A stretch of 64,000 nucleotides of DNA from Nonomuraea turkmeniaca (GTDB lineage Bacteria > Actinomycetota > Actinomycetes > Streptosporangiales > Streptosporangiaceae). Made by a program: the position numbers and the translations under genes. The notes under the pieces were generated by a model that was not told the origin of the DNA, did not search any database, and saw nothing but the letters and a program-made list of their open reading frames with translations. Below, piece after piece: positions 1 to 8,535 of this stretch (position 1 is its first letter; each line of letters starts with the position of its first letter). The stretch is taken from contig NZ_VCKY01000014.1 of assembly GCF_005889735.1 (NCBI RefSeq), forward strand, positions 1 to 64,000, in the 5' to 3' direction.

Positions 1-97
1 GGATGCCGCCGTACTCGCGGGCCACCCGCCGGATGGCGAAGATCGACTCGGCCCGGTCCTGGACGGTCTCCCTCCCACCCGCCACCCGCACCGACAT
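1..97 (-). CDS. Possible N-terminus of a gene leaving the window (partial)
   Basis: On the minus strand an ATG at 97-95 opens a frame that runs off the left edge. It begins MSVRVAGG and continues with a natural-looking helix, RAESIFAIRRVAREYGGI. Every codon in the last part ends in G or C. No clear ribosome binding site precedes the ATG, and the frame overlaps the plus-strand one, so only one of the two is likely real over this stretch. The product is not recognised. Confidence 0.22.
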   Translation of the reverse strand, partial: MSVRVAGGRETVQDRAESIFAIRRVAREYGGI

Positions 98-176
98 CGA
101 ACCCGAGGCCGCAGCGCTTCTGCGGTTCCTGGCCCCCGACGACGAACACCGCCTCGAATTCGCCGCCCCCTGGTGA
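1..176 (+). CDS. C-terminal end of an unidentified protein (partial, left edge)
   Basis: An open frame enters from the left edge and ends at the TGA at 174-176. About 57 codons are present, with third positions almost all G or C. The last residues read LLRFLAPDDEHRLEFAAPW. They resemble, by memory only, the C-terminal tail of actinobacterial winged-helix DNA-binding domain proteins. The first third also has a good open frame on the opposite strand, so part of this frame could be a shadow. No function is assigned. Confidence 0.3.
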   Translation, partial: MPPYSRATRRMAKIDSARSWTVSLPPATRTDIEPEAAALLRFLAPDDEHRLEFAAPW

Positions 177-425
177 ACGACTCTGCGGGCCTGCCGGAAT
201 CAGCCGGGTCCCCAGGCGTGTGGATCTGCCGGAAACTGCGTCCAGAGCAGGCTGGAGATCCTGCGCGGCAAACCCTGCGGCGGGCGCTCGGCTGACCGGG
301 AATAGACTTCCGGGTCAAGATGGTGCCGCTGTTGTGAGGGCGAATAGCACTCAGGCCGCCGTAACCGGCGTGATCCCGGCGCTTGCGATGGGGCCCAGGC
401 CGCGGACCAGTACGCAAGGCCGGAA

Positions 426-1515
426 CTAAGAATTTCGTGCCGGATACCTGATGATCCGGTCGTCCCCGTCTCGGACGTCGCCTCGGCCGTCTCGGTTTGA
501 TGTCGTGACCCAGAGTGCTCCGTCGGGTGCCACGGCCACCGTCCTGATGCGACCGTACTTGCCTTGGAGCTCTGGCTTGGGCGCTCCTCCGTTCAAGGGG
601 ACCGTCCAGAGGCGTTCGCCTCGCAGGGCCGCCACATAGAGGGTGTTGCCTGCTATCGCGGCGCCAGAGGGAGACGACTCGGCCGTCGACCACGTGACCA
701 TCGGGTTGGTGAACTTCCCGTTCTCGGTATCGCCATTGCCTTCTACCACTGGCCAGCCGTAGTTCTTCCCGGGTTCGATGAGGTTGACCTCGTCATAGGT
801 GTTCTGGCCGAACTCGGGGGCGAACAGGCGGCCCCTGGCGTCCCAGGCGAGGCCTTGGACGTTGCGGTGGCCCAGGCTGAACACGGGACTGCCCGCGGTC
901 GGGTTGCCCGGTGCGGGCTTGCCGTCTGCCGTCAAACGGAGGATCTTGCCGTTGGGGCTGGCCGGATCCTGCGAGGACCCGGCGGTGCCTGCGTCCCCTG
1001 TCGCTACGTAGAGGAAGCCGTCTGGACCGAAGGCGATGCGGCCGCCGTTGTGGTAAGCAGCCTTGATGATGCCGCTGAACATGACTTCCTGGTCGCCGCC
1101 GCCGAGCTTGAAGCGGACGATCCGGTTGTCGGACTCCGCCGTGAAGTAGGCGAACACGTACGAGTCCTGTTCGTAGTTCGGGGAGACGGCCAGGCCGAGG
1201 AGACCGCCTTCCCCGGCTGCCTGGACGCCATTCACCTGTGCCACTTCCTTGGCGTCTCCGCCCCTGGCCGGGACCTGGAGCACGTTGCCGGTCTCGCGCT
1301 CCGCCACGAGGGCATCGCCACCGGGAAGGAAGGCGAGACCCCAAGGGACCTCGATGTCCCTGGTGACCTCTTCTCCTGCACCCAGGTCCGGTTCTGCTCC
1401 GGCCTGACTCTGGCCCGTGGCCGTCGGGGGGGGCACCTGCGGTTTCAGGTTCCGGCTCGGCGCAACCTCCGAGCATGATCACAAAACTGAGGGCCAACAC
1501 CAGGCGACGCATCAT
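426..1515 (-). CDS. Lipoprotein PQQ-dependent glucose/sorbosone dehydrogenase, split by a frameshift in a C8 tract
   Basis: This is a soluble-type aldose/sorbosone dehydrogenase of the six-bladed beta-propeller family, expected to oxidise sugars outside the membrane with PQQ. Blade motifs include EGGLLGLAVSP, NGGRIAFGPDGFLYVATGD, GHRNVQGLAWD and EVNLIEPGKNYGWP. The open frame alone starts at 1436 and lacks an export signal. In the neighbouring frame an ATG at 1515, preceded by GGAGG at 1525-1521, encodes a lipoprotein signal peptide ending LGGC (Cys18). The two frames meet at a run of eight C (plus-strand G, 1426-1433); one base gained or lost there restores a protein of about 362 residues. 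The gene is therefore either broken, phase-variable or affected by a sequencing error. It stands alone; the family is confident, the intactness is not. Confidence 0.85.
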
Positions 1516-1590
1516 GACTACCTCCGTTCCAGGCAGGACGTACGGGCACGTGCCAACACATGCGGTCAGCGGGCGCGAGGCCGCTGGAGA

Positions 1591-1625
1591 GCGCAGGTCT
1601 GGTGAGGGGGCTCACAGACCTGCGC
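1591..1625. terminator. Strong hairpin between the sugar dehydrogenase and the SDR operon
   Basis: The 10-base arms GCGCAGGTCT (1591-1600) and AGACCTGCGC (1616-1625) pair perfectly. An inner GTGAG/CTCAC stem stacks on them around a GGGG loop. The hairpin lies downstream of the minus-strand SDR gene that ends at 1780, so it probably terminates that operon. There is no T-tract, as is usual in actinobacteria. The 264 bases from 1516 to 1779 hold nothing else convincing. Confidence 0.6.
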
Positions 1626-1779
1626 GCGGCTCTACGGGTTCTTGCCGTCAGGGCCGGTCGGGCCTGCGCCTGCACCGCTGGCAGTGATGGCTTCCGCGAC
1701 CCCGACCTGCCCGAGATCGACTTCACCACCCTGTCCGAGGAGGCGTAGCGGTGGGCCTGCTACGGCTGTTGTATGGCTG

Positions 1780-2532
1780 TCAAAGGCGCAGCCCGAGGGG
1801 CGCCGCTGCCACGAGGCCGCCGTCGATGATGAGGTCCTGACCCGTGATGTACGACGCGTCGTCCGAGGCCAGGAACGCGACGGCAGCGGCGACATCGTCC
1901 GGGTGGCCGAGCGAGCCGAGCGGCACCTCCGCCATGACACGGGTCTCCGCGTCGGGGTCGATGACGGACCGGTACATCTCGGTCTCGATGTAGCCGGGGC
2001 TGACGGAGTTGACGCGGATGCCGCGCGGCGCGAGCTCGGTGCCGAGCGTGCGGGCGAGATTGTGCACGGCAGCCTTGCTGGCGGCGTAGATCGAGGCCGC
2101 GGGGACGCCCCGGTGCAGGGTCCAGGAGGCGTTGATGACGACGGCGCTTCCGTCGCCCATCAGCGGCAGCGCCTTTTGGATCGTGAAGAATACTCCCTTG
2201 AAGTTGATTCCGACGGTGTGGTCGAAGTCCTTCGGGGTGAACTCTGACCTGAAGTCCGCAATTCCGGCATTGGCGAAGACCACGTCGAGGGCGCCGCGCC
2301 AGGTCTCGACGCGCCGCACGAGGAGATCGAGGTCGGCGTCGACGCTGACGTCCGCGCGGACGGGCAGGACCCGCTCGGAGCTCAGGCGTTCTGCTGCGGT
2401 GTCGAGGCGGGCCTGGTCGCGGCCGGTGATGACGACGTACGCGCCCTCGTCGAGGAGTCTGCGCGCGGTCGTGAAGCCAATGCCGCTGGTGCCGCCGGTG
2501 ATCAAAACTGTTTTGTTCGTGAATCGCTTCAT
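1780..2532 (-). CDS. Short-chain dehydrogenase/reductase (classical SDR)
   Basis: A 250-residue classical SDR, an NAD(P)-dependent oxidoreductase of unknown substrate. It shows the cofactor motif TGGTSGIG near residue 13, the NAG motif in FANAGI, and the catalytic set Ser (VINAS) and YAASK. The C-terminal SPGYIETEM and ITGQDLIIDGG stretches are typical of the family. The start is the ATG at 2532 (MKRFTNK), with GAGGA about 11 bases upstream; longer open sequence upstream belongs to the regulator. It lies 26 bases behind the MmyB-type regulator on the same strand, so the two are probably co-transcribed and the SDR is a likely target of that regulator. Confidence 0.88.
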   Translation of the reverse strand: MKRFTNKTVLITGGTSGIGFTTARRLLDEGAYVVITGRDQARLDTAAERLSSERVLPVRADVSVDADLDLLVRRVETWRGALDVVFANAGIADFRSEFTPKDFDHTVGINFKGVFFTIQKALPLMGDGSAVVINASWTLHRGVPAASIYAASKAAVHNLARTLGTELAPRGIRVNSVSPGYIETEMYRSVIDPDAETRVMAEVPLGSLGHPDDVAAAVAFLASDDASYITGQDLIIDGGLVAAAPLGLRL

Positions 2533-2558
2533 GCCGCCGATCCTCGAGCGGTGCGAGC

Positions 2559-3428
2559 TTACGCGGCAGTGCCGGCTGAACCTGGGTCTGACACCACCAC
2601 CAAGCGCTCCAGTAGGGCCTCCGTTCCCGTCCCTGGTGCGGGGGTGTGCAGCGACAGGCGGTGGCCGGGCAGTTCGGGCAGCGGCAGGGTGGTGGCCTCG
2701 AAGGTCAGCGTCCCCAGGCCGGGAATCTCCAGGGCCTTGGTGCCGTGGGTGGTGCCGCCCACGGGGAGTTCCGCCCAGATCTCGGCGAATGCAGGGCTCG
2801 CGGCGCACATGTCCGCGGCCAGGCGGTCGAATTCGGGATCGTCCGGGTAGCGGGCGGCGTCCGTCCGGAACAGGCCGATCATCGCCCGAGCCGTGTCGTG
2901 CCAGTCCACGACTGCCGCACGGTAGCGGGCGTTGGTGAAGAAGCTGACCAGGCAGTTGTGGTCGTACGCGGTGCACTGGAACACGATCTCCGCCGCGCGG
3001 TTGACCGCGAGGATGTTCCAGTGCCGGTCGATGACGTACGCGGGCCGCGGCAGCCAGCCCTCCAGCAGTCGCCGCACGGCATCGGGGACCCGGCCTTCGG
3101 ACGGCGCCGCCTGCGGCGGGTTGAGGCCGGCGAGGAGGTACAGGTGCTCGCGCTCGGCGGGCTCCAGACGCAGCACCCTGGCAATGGCGTCCAGGACGTC
3201 GGCGGAGACGTTGATGTCACGTCCCTGCTCGAGCCAGGTGTACCAGGACACTCCTACGCCGGCGAGCACCGCCACCTCCTCCCGCCGCAGTCCGGGCGTA
3301 CGGCGGCCCTCGCCTGCCGGCATACCCACGTCAGCGGGCGTCACCCGGGCTCGCCGCGACCGGAGGAATGCGCGCATCTCGGAACTGCGACGCTGCCGCG
3401 CATCTGTAGAGAGCCGGGAAATGACCAT
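2559..3428 (-). CDS. MmyB-type XRE transcriptional regulator
   Basis: A 289-residue regulator with an N-terminal XRE helix-turn-helix (TPGLRREEVAVLAGVGVSWYTWLEQG, roughly residues 46-75) and the C-terminal ligand-binding domain of the MmyB family (GWLPRPAYVIDRHWNILAVN). In actinobacteria these regulators usually control an adjacent oxidoreductase gene. Here the SDR follows directly on the same strand. The start at 3428 is uncertain: an internal Met at residue 18 (MRAFLRSRR) matches the usual N-terminus of the family better. A second member lies at 4701-5600, with a resolvase between them. Confidence 0.88.
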   Translation of the reverse strand: MVISRLSTDARQRRSSEMRAFLRSRRARVTPADVGMPAGEGRRTPGLRREEVAVLAGVGVSWYTWLEQGRDINVSADVLDAIARVLRLEPAEREHLYLLAGLNPPQAAPSEGRVPDAVRRLLEGWLPRPAYVIDRHWNILAVNRAAEIVFQCTAYDHNCLVSFFTNARYRAAVVDWHDTARAMIGLFRTDAARYPDDPEFDRLAADMCAASPAFAEIWAELPVGGTTHGTKALEIPGLGTLTFEATTLPLPELPGHRLSLHTPAPGTGTEALLERLVVVSDPGSAGTAA

Positions 3429-3591
3429 CAGGTCATGCTATGTCGTGATTAACGGACCTCGCCTGTACAGCGCCCACGCGTGTCGCTGCCCGGGGATGCT
3501 GCCGACCGAGCTGCCTCGTGTGCGAGCGCGCTGTGCCGCATCGTTTTCTGGATAGAGGTTTCTGGACGGTGTCGCGCCTGGTCGCTAAGGT

Positions 3592-3617
3592 GTCCGGAAA
3601 AGTAGACTTTTCTGGAC
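3592..3617. promoter_or_regulatory. Palindrome and TTTCTGGA repeats upstream of the resolvase
   Basis: GTCCGGAAAAG (3592-3602) and CTTTTCTGGAC (3607-3617) form an 11-base inverted repeat with one mismatch around TAGA. The half-site TTTCTGGA recurs at 3545-3552 and 3559-3566. The cluster lies 25-100 bases before the resolvase GTG. Serine resolvases bind repeated inverted sites (res) next to their own gene and repress it, so this is a candidate res site or operator. Confidence 0.5.
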
Positions 3618-3642
3618 GACCTCGAGTGGCGGGAGCCCCACT

Positions 3643-4239
3643 GTGGCGCGCACCATCGCCTACGCCCGCGTCTCAGCCCGCGACCAAAACCCTCAGCTCC
3701 AGCTTGACGCCCTCGATGCCCGCGGCTATAACGCGATCTTCCACGAGAAGATGTCCGGTGGCCGCGATGACCGACCCGAGTTCAAACGCGCCCTCGCCGA
3801 AGTCGCCGAGGGTGACACCTTCCTGTTTTGGAAGTCCGACCGATTCGGCCGCTCCGCGGCGCACGTGCTGACCGTGGTGAAGGACCTGCGAGCGCGCGGC
3901 GTAAAGATCGTCTCCCTCACCGAGAGCTTCGACCTGGAAACCAAAGAGGGCCGATTCATGTTCGCAGTTCTGGCTGCGGCAGCCGAGTACGAGCTCGAAT
4001 TGCGCGCCGAGCGTCAGGCCGAGGGCATCGCGGCCGCCAAGCGGCGTGAGACCGAGGGTCGGATGTTGCCAGGCAAGAAGCGGATGGGCCGCCCTCGCGT
4101 GCTTGGCCCCGCCGAACGAGCCGCCTTGCGCGACCTGGTTGCCGACGGCACGTCCGTCACCGAGGCAGCACGCACCCTGAAGATCGGACGTTCCACCGCC
4201 TACGCCGCCCTCTCCTTGGAAGGCAACGGACCTCGCTAG
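3643..4239 (+). CDS. Serine recombinase (resolvase/invertase family)
   Basis: A 198-residue small serine recombinase that cuts and rejoins DNA through a phosphoserine link. The catalytic motif YARVSARDQ places the nucleophile at Ser11. Arg-containing motifs KSDRFGRS and the long E-helix follow (ETKEGRFMFAVLAAAAEYE). The C-terminus carries a Hin-like helix-turn-helix (SVTEAARTLKIGRSTAYAAL). The start is the GTG at 3643, in the family's usual N-terminal context MARTIAYARVS. Codon use is less G/C-biased than in neighbouring genes, which fits a mobile origin. No transposase or integrase accompanies it, so it is probably the remainder of a transposon or plasmid. Confidence 0.92.
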   Translation: MARTIAYARVSARDQNPQLQLDALDARGYNAIFHEKMSGGRDDRPEFKRALAEVAEGDTFLFWKSDRFGRSAAHVLTVVKDLRARGVKIVSLTESFDLETKEGRFMFAVLAAAAEYELELRAERQAEGIAAAKRRETEGRMLPGKKRMGRPRVLGPAERAALRDLVADGTSVTEAARTLKIGRSTAYAALSLEGNGPR

Positions 4240-4700
4240 GTGAGGGTTGCGTACTAGGACGACACGCATCACAGACGCCGAAAGCTAGACAAAACGTCAC
4301 GCGAGATGACCTGACCCGCCAGAATCCGCCTTGCCTTATCGCAGGTCAGGGGCATATCCGTTGGATTTTTCGTCATAGCTACGGGGATCCCCACAACGCC
4401 AGATGTTCCAGTCAGGCGGTCGCCGAGTTCGGCCCGCGCCGCCGCGATGACGGGCCGGTTCGTAGGCACGCAGCGTAAGCAAAGATGGGGGCTGCAGGGT
4501 CGATGCGACGGGGAATTGAGGCGATCTCCTGCGCCCGCCACGGGATTCCGAGTCACGCCCGCTCGGCCGCGAAACGATCACGACCATCGTGGGAAGCGAT
4601 CTTCGACAGGGCGTCATCGTTACTGCTCAACCACGCTCGTGAACGCCCCAAGAGGAGCGAGACGTCTGCTCGCGGCACTTCTTTGGGCAGGTGCCTCCCG
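4240..4700. other. Stretch without a convincing gene
   Basis: These 461 bases lie between the resolvase and the second MmyB-type regulator. Several frames of 60-95 codons are open on both strands, but none has good codon bias, a ribosome binding site or a recognisable motif. The minus-strand frame ending at 4269 has lower G/C at third positions and could be decayed coding sequence of the same mobile remnant. Confidence 0.5.
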
Positions 4701-5600
4701 TCAGGGCCGCCGGTTTGACGGTTCGCTGGTGGAATCCGCGTCCTGCTCCGGTCCGGTCGTGGCGGACCAGTTGGCGAGCAGTTTCAGGCCGTCCTCGGCG
4801 GCGGTTCCGGGGGGCGCGCTGTAGACGACCACGCTCAGCCCGCTTTCGTCCGGCAGGCTCATGGTCTCCTGATCGAGTTCCAGGACGCCGACGAGCGGAT
4901 GGTCGAGGCGTTTCGTGCTCTGGCGGAAGACATGCACGTCGTGGGATCCCCACATCACACGGAAGGCGTCACTGCGGGTGGACAGTTCACCGATCAGGTT
5001 CGACAGCTCCCGGTCGTAGGGGCTTTTCCCCGCCTCGATGCGCAGCGCGCCCACGGCGAAGCGGGCCATGCGCTCCCAGTCGGCGTAGAACCGCCTGGCC
5101 GCGGGATTGAAGAACGCGAACCGGGCGACGTTCGCCCCGCAGCTCGGGTCGGCGTACATCTCCGAGTACAGGGCCCGGCCCAGCGGGTTGGCGGCCAGCG
5201 TGTCGAGGCGGTTGTTCATCACGTACGCCGGCAGTTCCGGCATGCCTTCGACGATCCGCGTCACGCTCGGCCGCACTGTCGGCCGAACCTCCCGCTGCCG
5301 GGCCCCCGCCCCGGGCGCCGGTCCCGCAGCGCGGGCGAGATCGTACAGGTACATGCGCTCGGTGTCGTCAAGCCGCAGGGCCTGGGCGAGGGCGTCCAGC
5401 ACGCTGTCGGAGACACCTCGCAGGTTGCCGCGCTCCAGGCGCGTGTAGTACTCCACGCTCACCCCGGCGAGCGTGGCAACCTCACCCCTGCGCAGTCCGG
5501 GCACCCGCCGCTGACCGTACGCCGGCAACCCCGCCTGCTCGGGGGCGATCTTGTCGCGTCGGGAGCGGAGGAATGCGCTGACTGCAGCCAGATTGTCCAT
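4701..5600 (-). CDS. MmyB-type XRE transcriptional regulator
   Basis: A 299-residue relative of the regulator at 2559-3428. The XRE domain (VPGLRRGEVATLAGVSVEYYTRLERGNLRG, about residues 33-62) is followed by the MmyB ligand-binding domain, including MPELPAYVMNNRLDTLAANPLGRALYSEM split over the middle region. The start ATG at 5600 gives the common family N-terminus MDNLAAVSAFLRSRR. The gene is transcribed away from the SnoaL-like gene at 5822, leaving a 221-base shared promoter region. The likely role is control of that neighbour, which is inferred from position only. Confidence 0.88.
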   Translation of the reverse strand: MDNLAAVSAFLRSRRDKIAPEQAGLPAYGQRRVPGLRRGEVATLAGVSVEYYTRLERGNLRGVSDSVLDALAQALRLDDTERMYLYDLARAAGPAPGAGARQREVRPTVRPSVTRIVEGMPELPAYVMNNRLDTLAANPLGRALYSEMYADPSCGANVARFAFFNPAARRFYADWERMARFAVGALRIEAGKSPYDRELSNLIGELSTRSDAFRVMWGSHDVHVFRQSTKRLDHPLVGVLELDQETMSLPDESGLSVVVYSAPPGTAAEDGLKLLANWSATTGPEQDADSTSEPSNRRP

Positions 5601-5821
5601 GAGGACAGGGTAGGCAGGCCACGCGATGGGTGGGGGACCCTGCCAGTACCCCTCACCGCAGAGACTCCCCCGTCACGGCCGTCTCCTGTTGCATGGTGCA
5701 CGTCCCGATCACCAGGGGCCCGACCGACGCGAGAACATACCCGCCCCGGCCGGCCGGCCATCCAGTACCGAGTTCCACATGAGTCCTTGCGTACCTGAAC
5801 AAGACTGAAAGGGCACACACA

Positions 5822-6256
5822 ATGAGCAACCAGATCGAGACGGTGACGCAGAGCCCTGCGGATGTCGTGCGAGGGCTGTATGACGCGTTGAGCAAGGGCG
5901 ATGTGCCGGGTGTCCTGGCCAAACTCGACCCCGAGGTGATCGTCGACGAGCCGGACCAGCTTCCCTACGGGGGTGTGCACCAGGGCCGCGAGGTGTTCGT
6001 GCAGTCGATCCTGGGCGCGATGATGGGCTACGCCAACGTCGCCATCACCGATGCCGAGGTGTTCGAGGGCCCGGCCGGCGTCATCGGAACGCTTACCGGA
6101 ACGCTCACGGCCCACACCACCGGTGAGAAGTACCCGCTGACCATGGTCGAGATCCACCAAGTCGAGGACGGCACGGTGCGCAAGATCGACGTCTACACCA
6201 AGAACCCCCACGAGCTCGCCGCGTTCTACGCGCGCGCCGAGAAAGGCATCCGCTGA
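5822..6256 (+). CDS. SnoaL-like / nuclear transport factor 2-like protein
   Basis: A 144-residue protein with the NTF2/SnoaL-like alpha+beta barrel pattern: an N-terminal helix (DVVRGLYDALSKGDVPGVLAKL), then DPEVIVDEPDQLPYGGVHQGRE, and a C-terminal strand pair (MVEIHQVEDGTVRKIDVYTKN). Such proteins are small-molecule binders, cyclases or isomerases; the substrate cannot be read here. A GAAAGGG sequence precedes the ATG by about ten bases. It is divergent from the MmyB-type regulator, its probable controller. Confidence 0.8.
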   Translation: MSNQIETVTQSPADVVRGLYDALSKGDVPGVLAKLDPEVIVDEPDQLPYGGVHQGREVFVQSILGAMMGYANVAITDAEVFEGPAGVIGTLTGTLTAHTTGEKYPLTMVEIHQVEDGTVRKIDVYTKNPHELAAFYARAEKGIR

Positions 6257-6525
6257 CGACGACACTCTTCAGAGCCCGGCCGCGTTGCCGCACAGCCGCG
6301 AGCCGCTCGGCCCACCCACCTAAGCGGGAAGGGGATCACGAAGTTCCGAATCCGCCGAGTAGGGAAGTTCTCGGCACTGAGCAGCCAAAGCGTATCCCTG
6401 GGAACTGGGCGGCTCCGCTTGGTAGCGATGCGGGCGAACCTCTGCACAGGACCACCAGGCCTCGGCGATTCACGGCGGCTGAGGAGAGTTCCGACCAAGT
6501 GATCGATTAGACAGCAAAGAGTGCC

Positions 6526-8188
6526 CCTGATCTGGAAGATTACGGATTGTCGAGATCAACAACCTTCCAGAGCGAGGAGCACTCTTCGCGTGCAGACTAT
6601 CCCGAAGTGGATGCAAGGGCTGACGGTCACGGTCGGCGGTCACGGCGTGGTCTCTCACGTCGGTACGGCGGGGCTGCGCATGCTGGCGTTCAAGAGCGGC
6701 CTGACCGGCGAGCTGACGGCCGCGTTGCGGGTGCGAGGGCATCAGGTGAGGCACGATCGGGGCCAGGTGCTGTCCGATCTCGGTGTGATGATCGCCGATG
6801 GCGGGACGGCGATCCGGCACATCCGTACCCTGCGGGATCAGGGCGAGTTATTCGGGTCGGTGGCCTCGGCATCGACGGCGTGGCGGGCGTTGGAGGAGGT
6901 GACCGCCCGGCAGCGGGACAAGATCGCCGCCGCGCGGGCCAGAGCCCGGCGGCGAGTGTGGGAGTTGATCGCCGCACGGCACGCCGGCATTCCGCCTTCG
7001 CGGACCTGCTACGGCGATCTCGGAGAATGGATCGTGATCCGCCTGGATGCCACGATCCAGCTCTGTCACAGCGATAAGGAAGCGGCGGCCGGGACGTTCA
7101 AGGGCAGCTTCGGATTGTTCCCGCTGACCGCATGGTGCGATAACACGGGCGAGTCCCTGGCCATCAAGCTGCGTCCGGGTAACGCGGGTGCCAACACCGT
7201 GGCCGACCACCTCGAGGTCCTGGCGGCCGCGATCGCGCAGATCCCGCCCAAGCACCGCAGGAGGATCCTCATCACCTGCGACGGGGCCGGCGCCACGATC
7301 GAGTTGCTGGCCTTCATCACCACGCTGAACACCCGCAGCCGCCGGGCCCACTACTCGGTCGGCTTCGACCTCGATGAGCGCGCTCGCAGCGCGATAACCG
7401 CACTGCCTGCCGATGTGTGGTCGTGCGTGTTGGATGACACGGGCCAGGCCCGCCCCTTGGAGGAGGCGGGTACCGCAGAGCTCACCGGCCTGCTGCGGCA
7501 ATCAGCCGGTGGTGACAAGCTGGCCAACTGGCCGGCGGGCATGCGCATCCTGGTCCGCCGGGAGAAACCCGCCTCCGGAGCCAAGCTGACCGACTTCGAG
7601 AAGGCACGTGGCTGGCGCTATCAGCTGATCGCGACCAACACGCCTGCCCTGGCTCTGCCGCTGCAGCAGGGCGAGGCACGCCACCGCGTCCATGCCCGGG
7701 TGGAGGATTTCATCCGGTGCGGCAAGAACACCGGGCTGGCCAGCCTGCCCTCCTGGTCGCTGGCCATCAACCAGGCGTGGTGCATCGCCGCCGCGATCGG
7801 CTGCGACCTGCTGTCCTGGTTTCGCCTGCTGTGCTGCGAGGCCGAACTGGCGATCGCCGAACCGTCCACCCTGCGCTACACGCTGCTGCACACCAGCGCC
7901 CGCCTGGTCCGCGGCCAGCGGCGACGCACCATCAAGATCCCTCACACCTGGCCCTGGGCTCACCAGCTCCAACGCGCCATCGCATCCGTTCTGATGCTGC
8001 CCGCCCCCACCTGAGCACCAGACCTGCCCCTGACTCCCGACGGAAAGACCCCACCGGCCCGTGGATCCGGCACCACCGGCGTGACCGCCGACTCGACACC
8101 CTACCCAGAGACCAAAACGAAGATCAACAAATCACGCAGCCGTCACGCTGGGCGAAGCCACCCAACCCCGTGAATCATCGAGGTTAGG
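6526..8188 (+). mobile_element. IS1380-family insertion sequence
   Basis: A complete-looking element of about 1660 bases with one transposase gene. The ends are imperfect inverted repeats: CCTGATCTGGAAGATT (6526-6541) against CCTAACCTCGATGATT read inward from 8188, which match at 12 of 16 positions and then share ACGG after a one-base gap. The flanking tetranucleotides are TGCC (left) and AGCC (right), an imperfect 4-base duplication as expected for this family. The right end abuts the hairpin at 8191-8231. The outer boundaries could shift by one or two bases. Confidence 0.75.
6590..8014 (+). CDS. IS1380-family transposase
   Basis: A 474-residue DDE transposase. The IS1380 signature region reads IRLDATIQLCHSDKE then GTFKGSFGLFPLTAWCDNTGE, with the first catalytic Asp in LDAT. 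The second Asp is in RRRILITCDGAG, and downstream IKLRPGNAGANT and the WRYQLIATN region fit the family. The start is the GTG at 6590, with GAGGAG at 6574-6579; the frame stays open upstream to 6521, but that stretch includes the terminal inverted repeat. No frameshift or stop interrupts it, so the element may still be active. Confidence 0.93.
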   Translation: MQTIPKWMQGLTVTVGGHGVVSHVGTAGLRMLAFKSGLTGELTAALRVRGHQVRHDRGQVLSDLGVMIADGGTAIRHIRTLRDQGELFGSVASASTAWRALEEVTARQRDKIAAARARARRRVWELIAARHAGIPPSRTCYGDLGEWIVIRLDATIQLCHSDKEAAAGTFKGSFGLFPLTAWCDNTGESLAIKLRPGNAGANTVADHLEVLAAAIAQIPPKHRRRILITCDGAGATIELLAFITTLNTRSRRAHYSVGFDLDERARSAITALPADVWSCVLDDTGQARPLEEAGTAELTGLLRQSAGGDKLANWPAGMRILVRREKPASGAKLTDFEKARGWRYQLIATNTPALALPLQQGEARHRVHARVEDFIRCGKNTGLASLPSWSLAINQAWCIAAAIGCDLLSWFRLLCCEAELAIAEPSTLRYTLLHTSARLVRGQRRRTIKIPHTWPWAHQLQRAIASVLMLPAPT

Positions 8189-8190
8189 AG

Positions 8191-8231
8191 CCCTGGCCGT
8201 ACAAACGTGGGCAACGGAAGGACGGCCAGGG
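8191..8231. terminator. Hairpin downstream of the WhiJ-like operon
   Basis: CCCTGGCCGT (8191-8200) and ACGGCCAGGG (8222-8231) form a perfect 10-base inverted repeat with a 21-base loop. It lies 80 bases beyond the last gene of the minus-strand operon and three bases from the IS right end, so it is a candidate terminator that the IS inserted beside. Confidence 0.45.
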
Positions 8232-8311
8232 ACCCCGACCCCGGTGGGAAAGATCCGGGGCGCCCACACCCCGGATGAGGGAGAACCAGCGGACACCTCA
8301 ACCGGGGCTGT

Positions 8312-8515
8312 CTATGGCTGGACTTCCGGGAACTCCACACGCAAGATGTCGGCTTCCATCGCGTCGCGGGCACGGTCGCCACGCGCCTGCCCTGGGTGCT
8401 TCATGTCCCAGAGTCGCCCTATGGTGTAATCGCCGAGGGTGGACAGCTCCGCTGCACGTTCCTCGCGTGTCAGTGGGATCAATGGGTCGCGCCACGCGGT
8501 TCGGGACTTGGTCAT
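8312..8515 (-). CDS. Small hypothetical protein, last gene of the WhiJ-like operon
   Basis: A 67-residue charged protein (MTKSRTAWRDPLIPLTREERAAELSTLG...) with no known motif. The ATG at 8515 is preceded by GAGGAGG at the right distance, which favours it over an in-frame Met 11 residues upstream that would overlap the preceding gene. It lies 20 bases after the 223-residue hypothetical gene. The predicted fold is mostly helical and probably cytoplasmic. Function unknown. Confidence 0.65.
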   Translation of the reverse strand: MTKSRTAWRDPLIPLTREERAAELSTLGDYTIGRLWDMKHPGQARGDRARDAMEADILRVEFPEVQP

Positions 8516-8535
8516 GGTCGGTTCCTCCTCAACGG

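Noticed and set aside
220-429. Plus-strand frame of 69 codons before the sugar dehydrogenase
   Set aside because: Poor codon bias and no motif or ribosome binding site. A weak hairpin near 293-318 is the only structure seen.
1560-1748. Plus-strand frame of 62 codons ending DPDLPEIDFTTLSEEA
   Set aside because: The end looks protein-like, but the frame crosses the strong terminator hairpin at 1591-1625 and has no ribosome binding site or known family.
6521-6589. Earlier start of the IS1380 transposase at 6521
   Set aside because: That part includes the terminal inverted repeat, and the GTG at 6590 has a well-placed GAGGAG.
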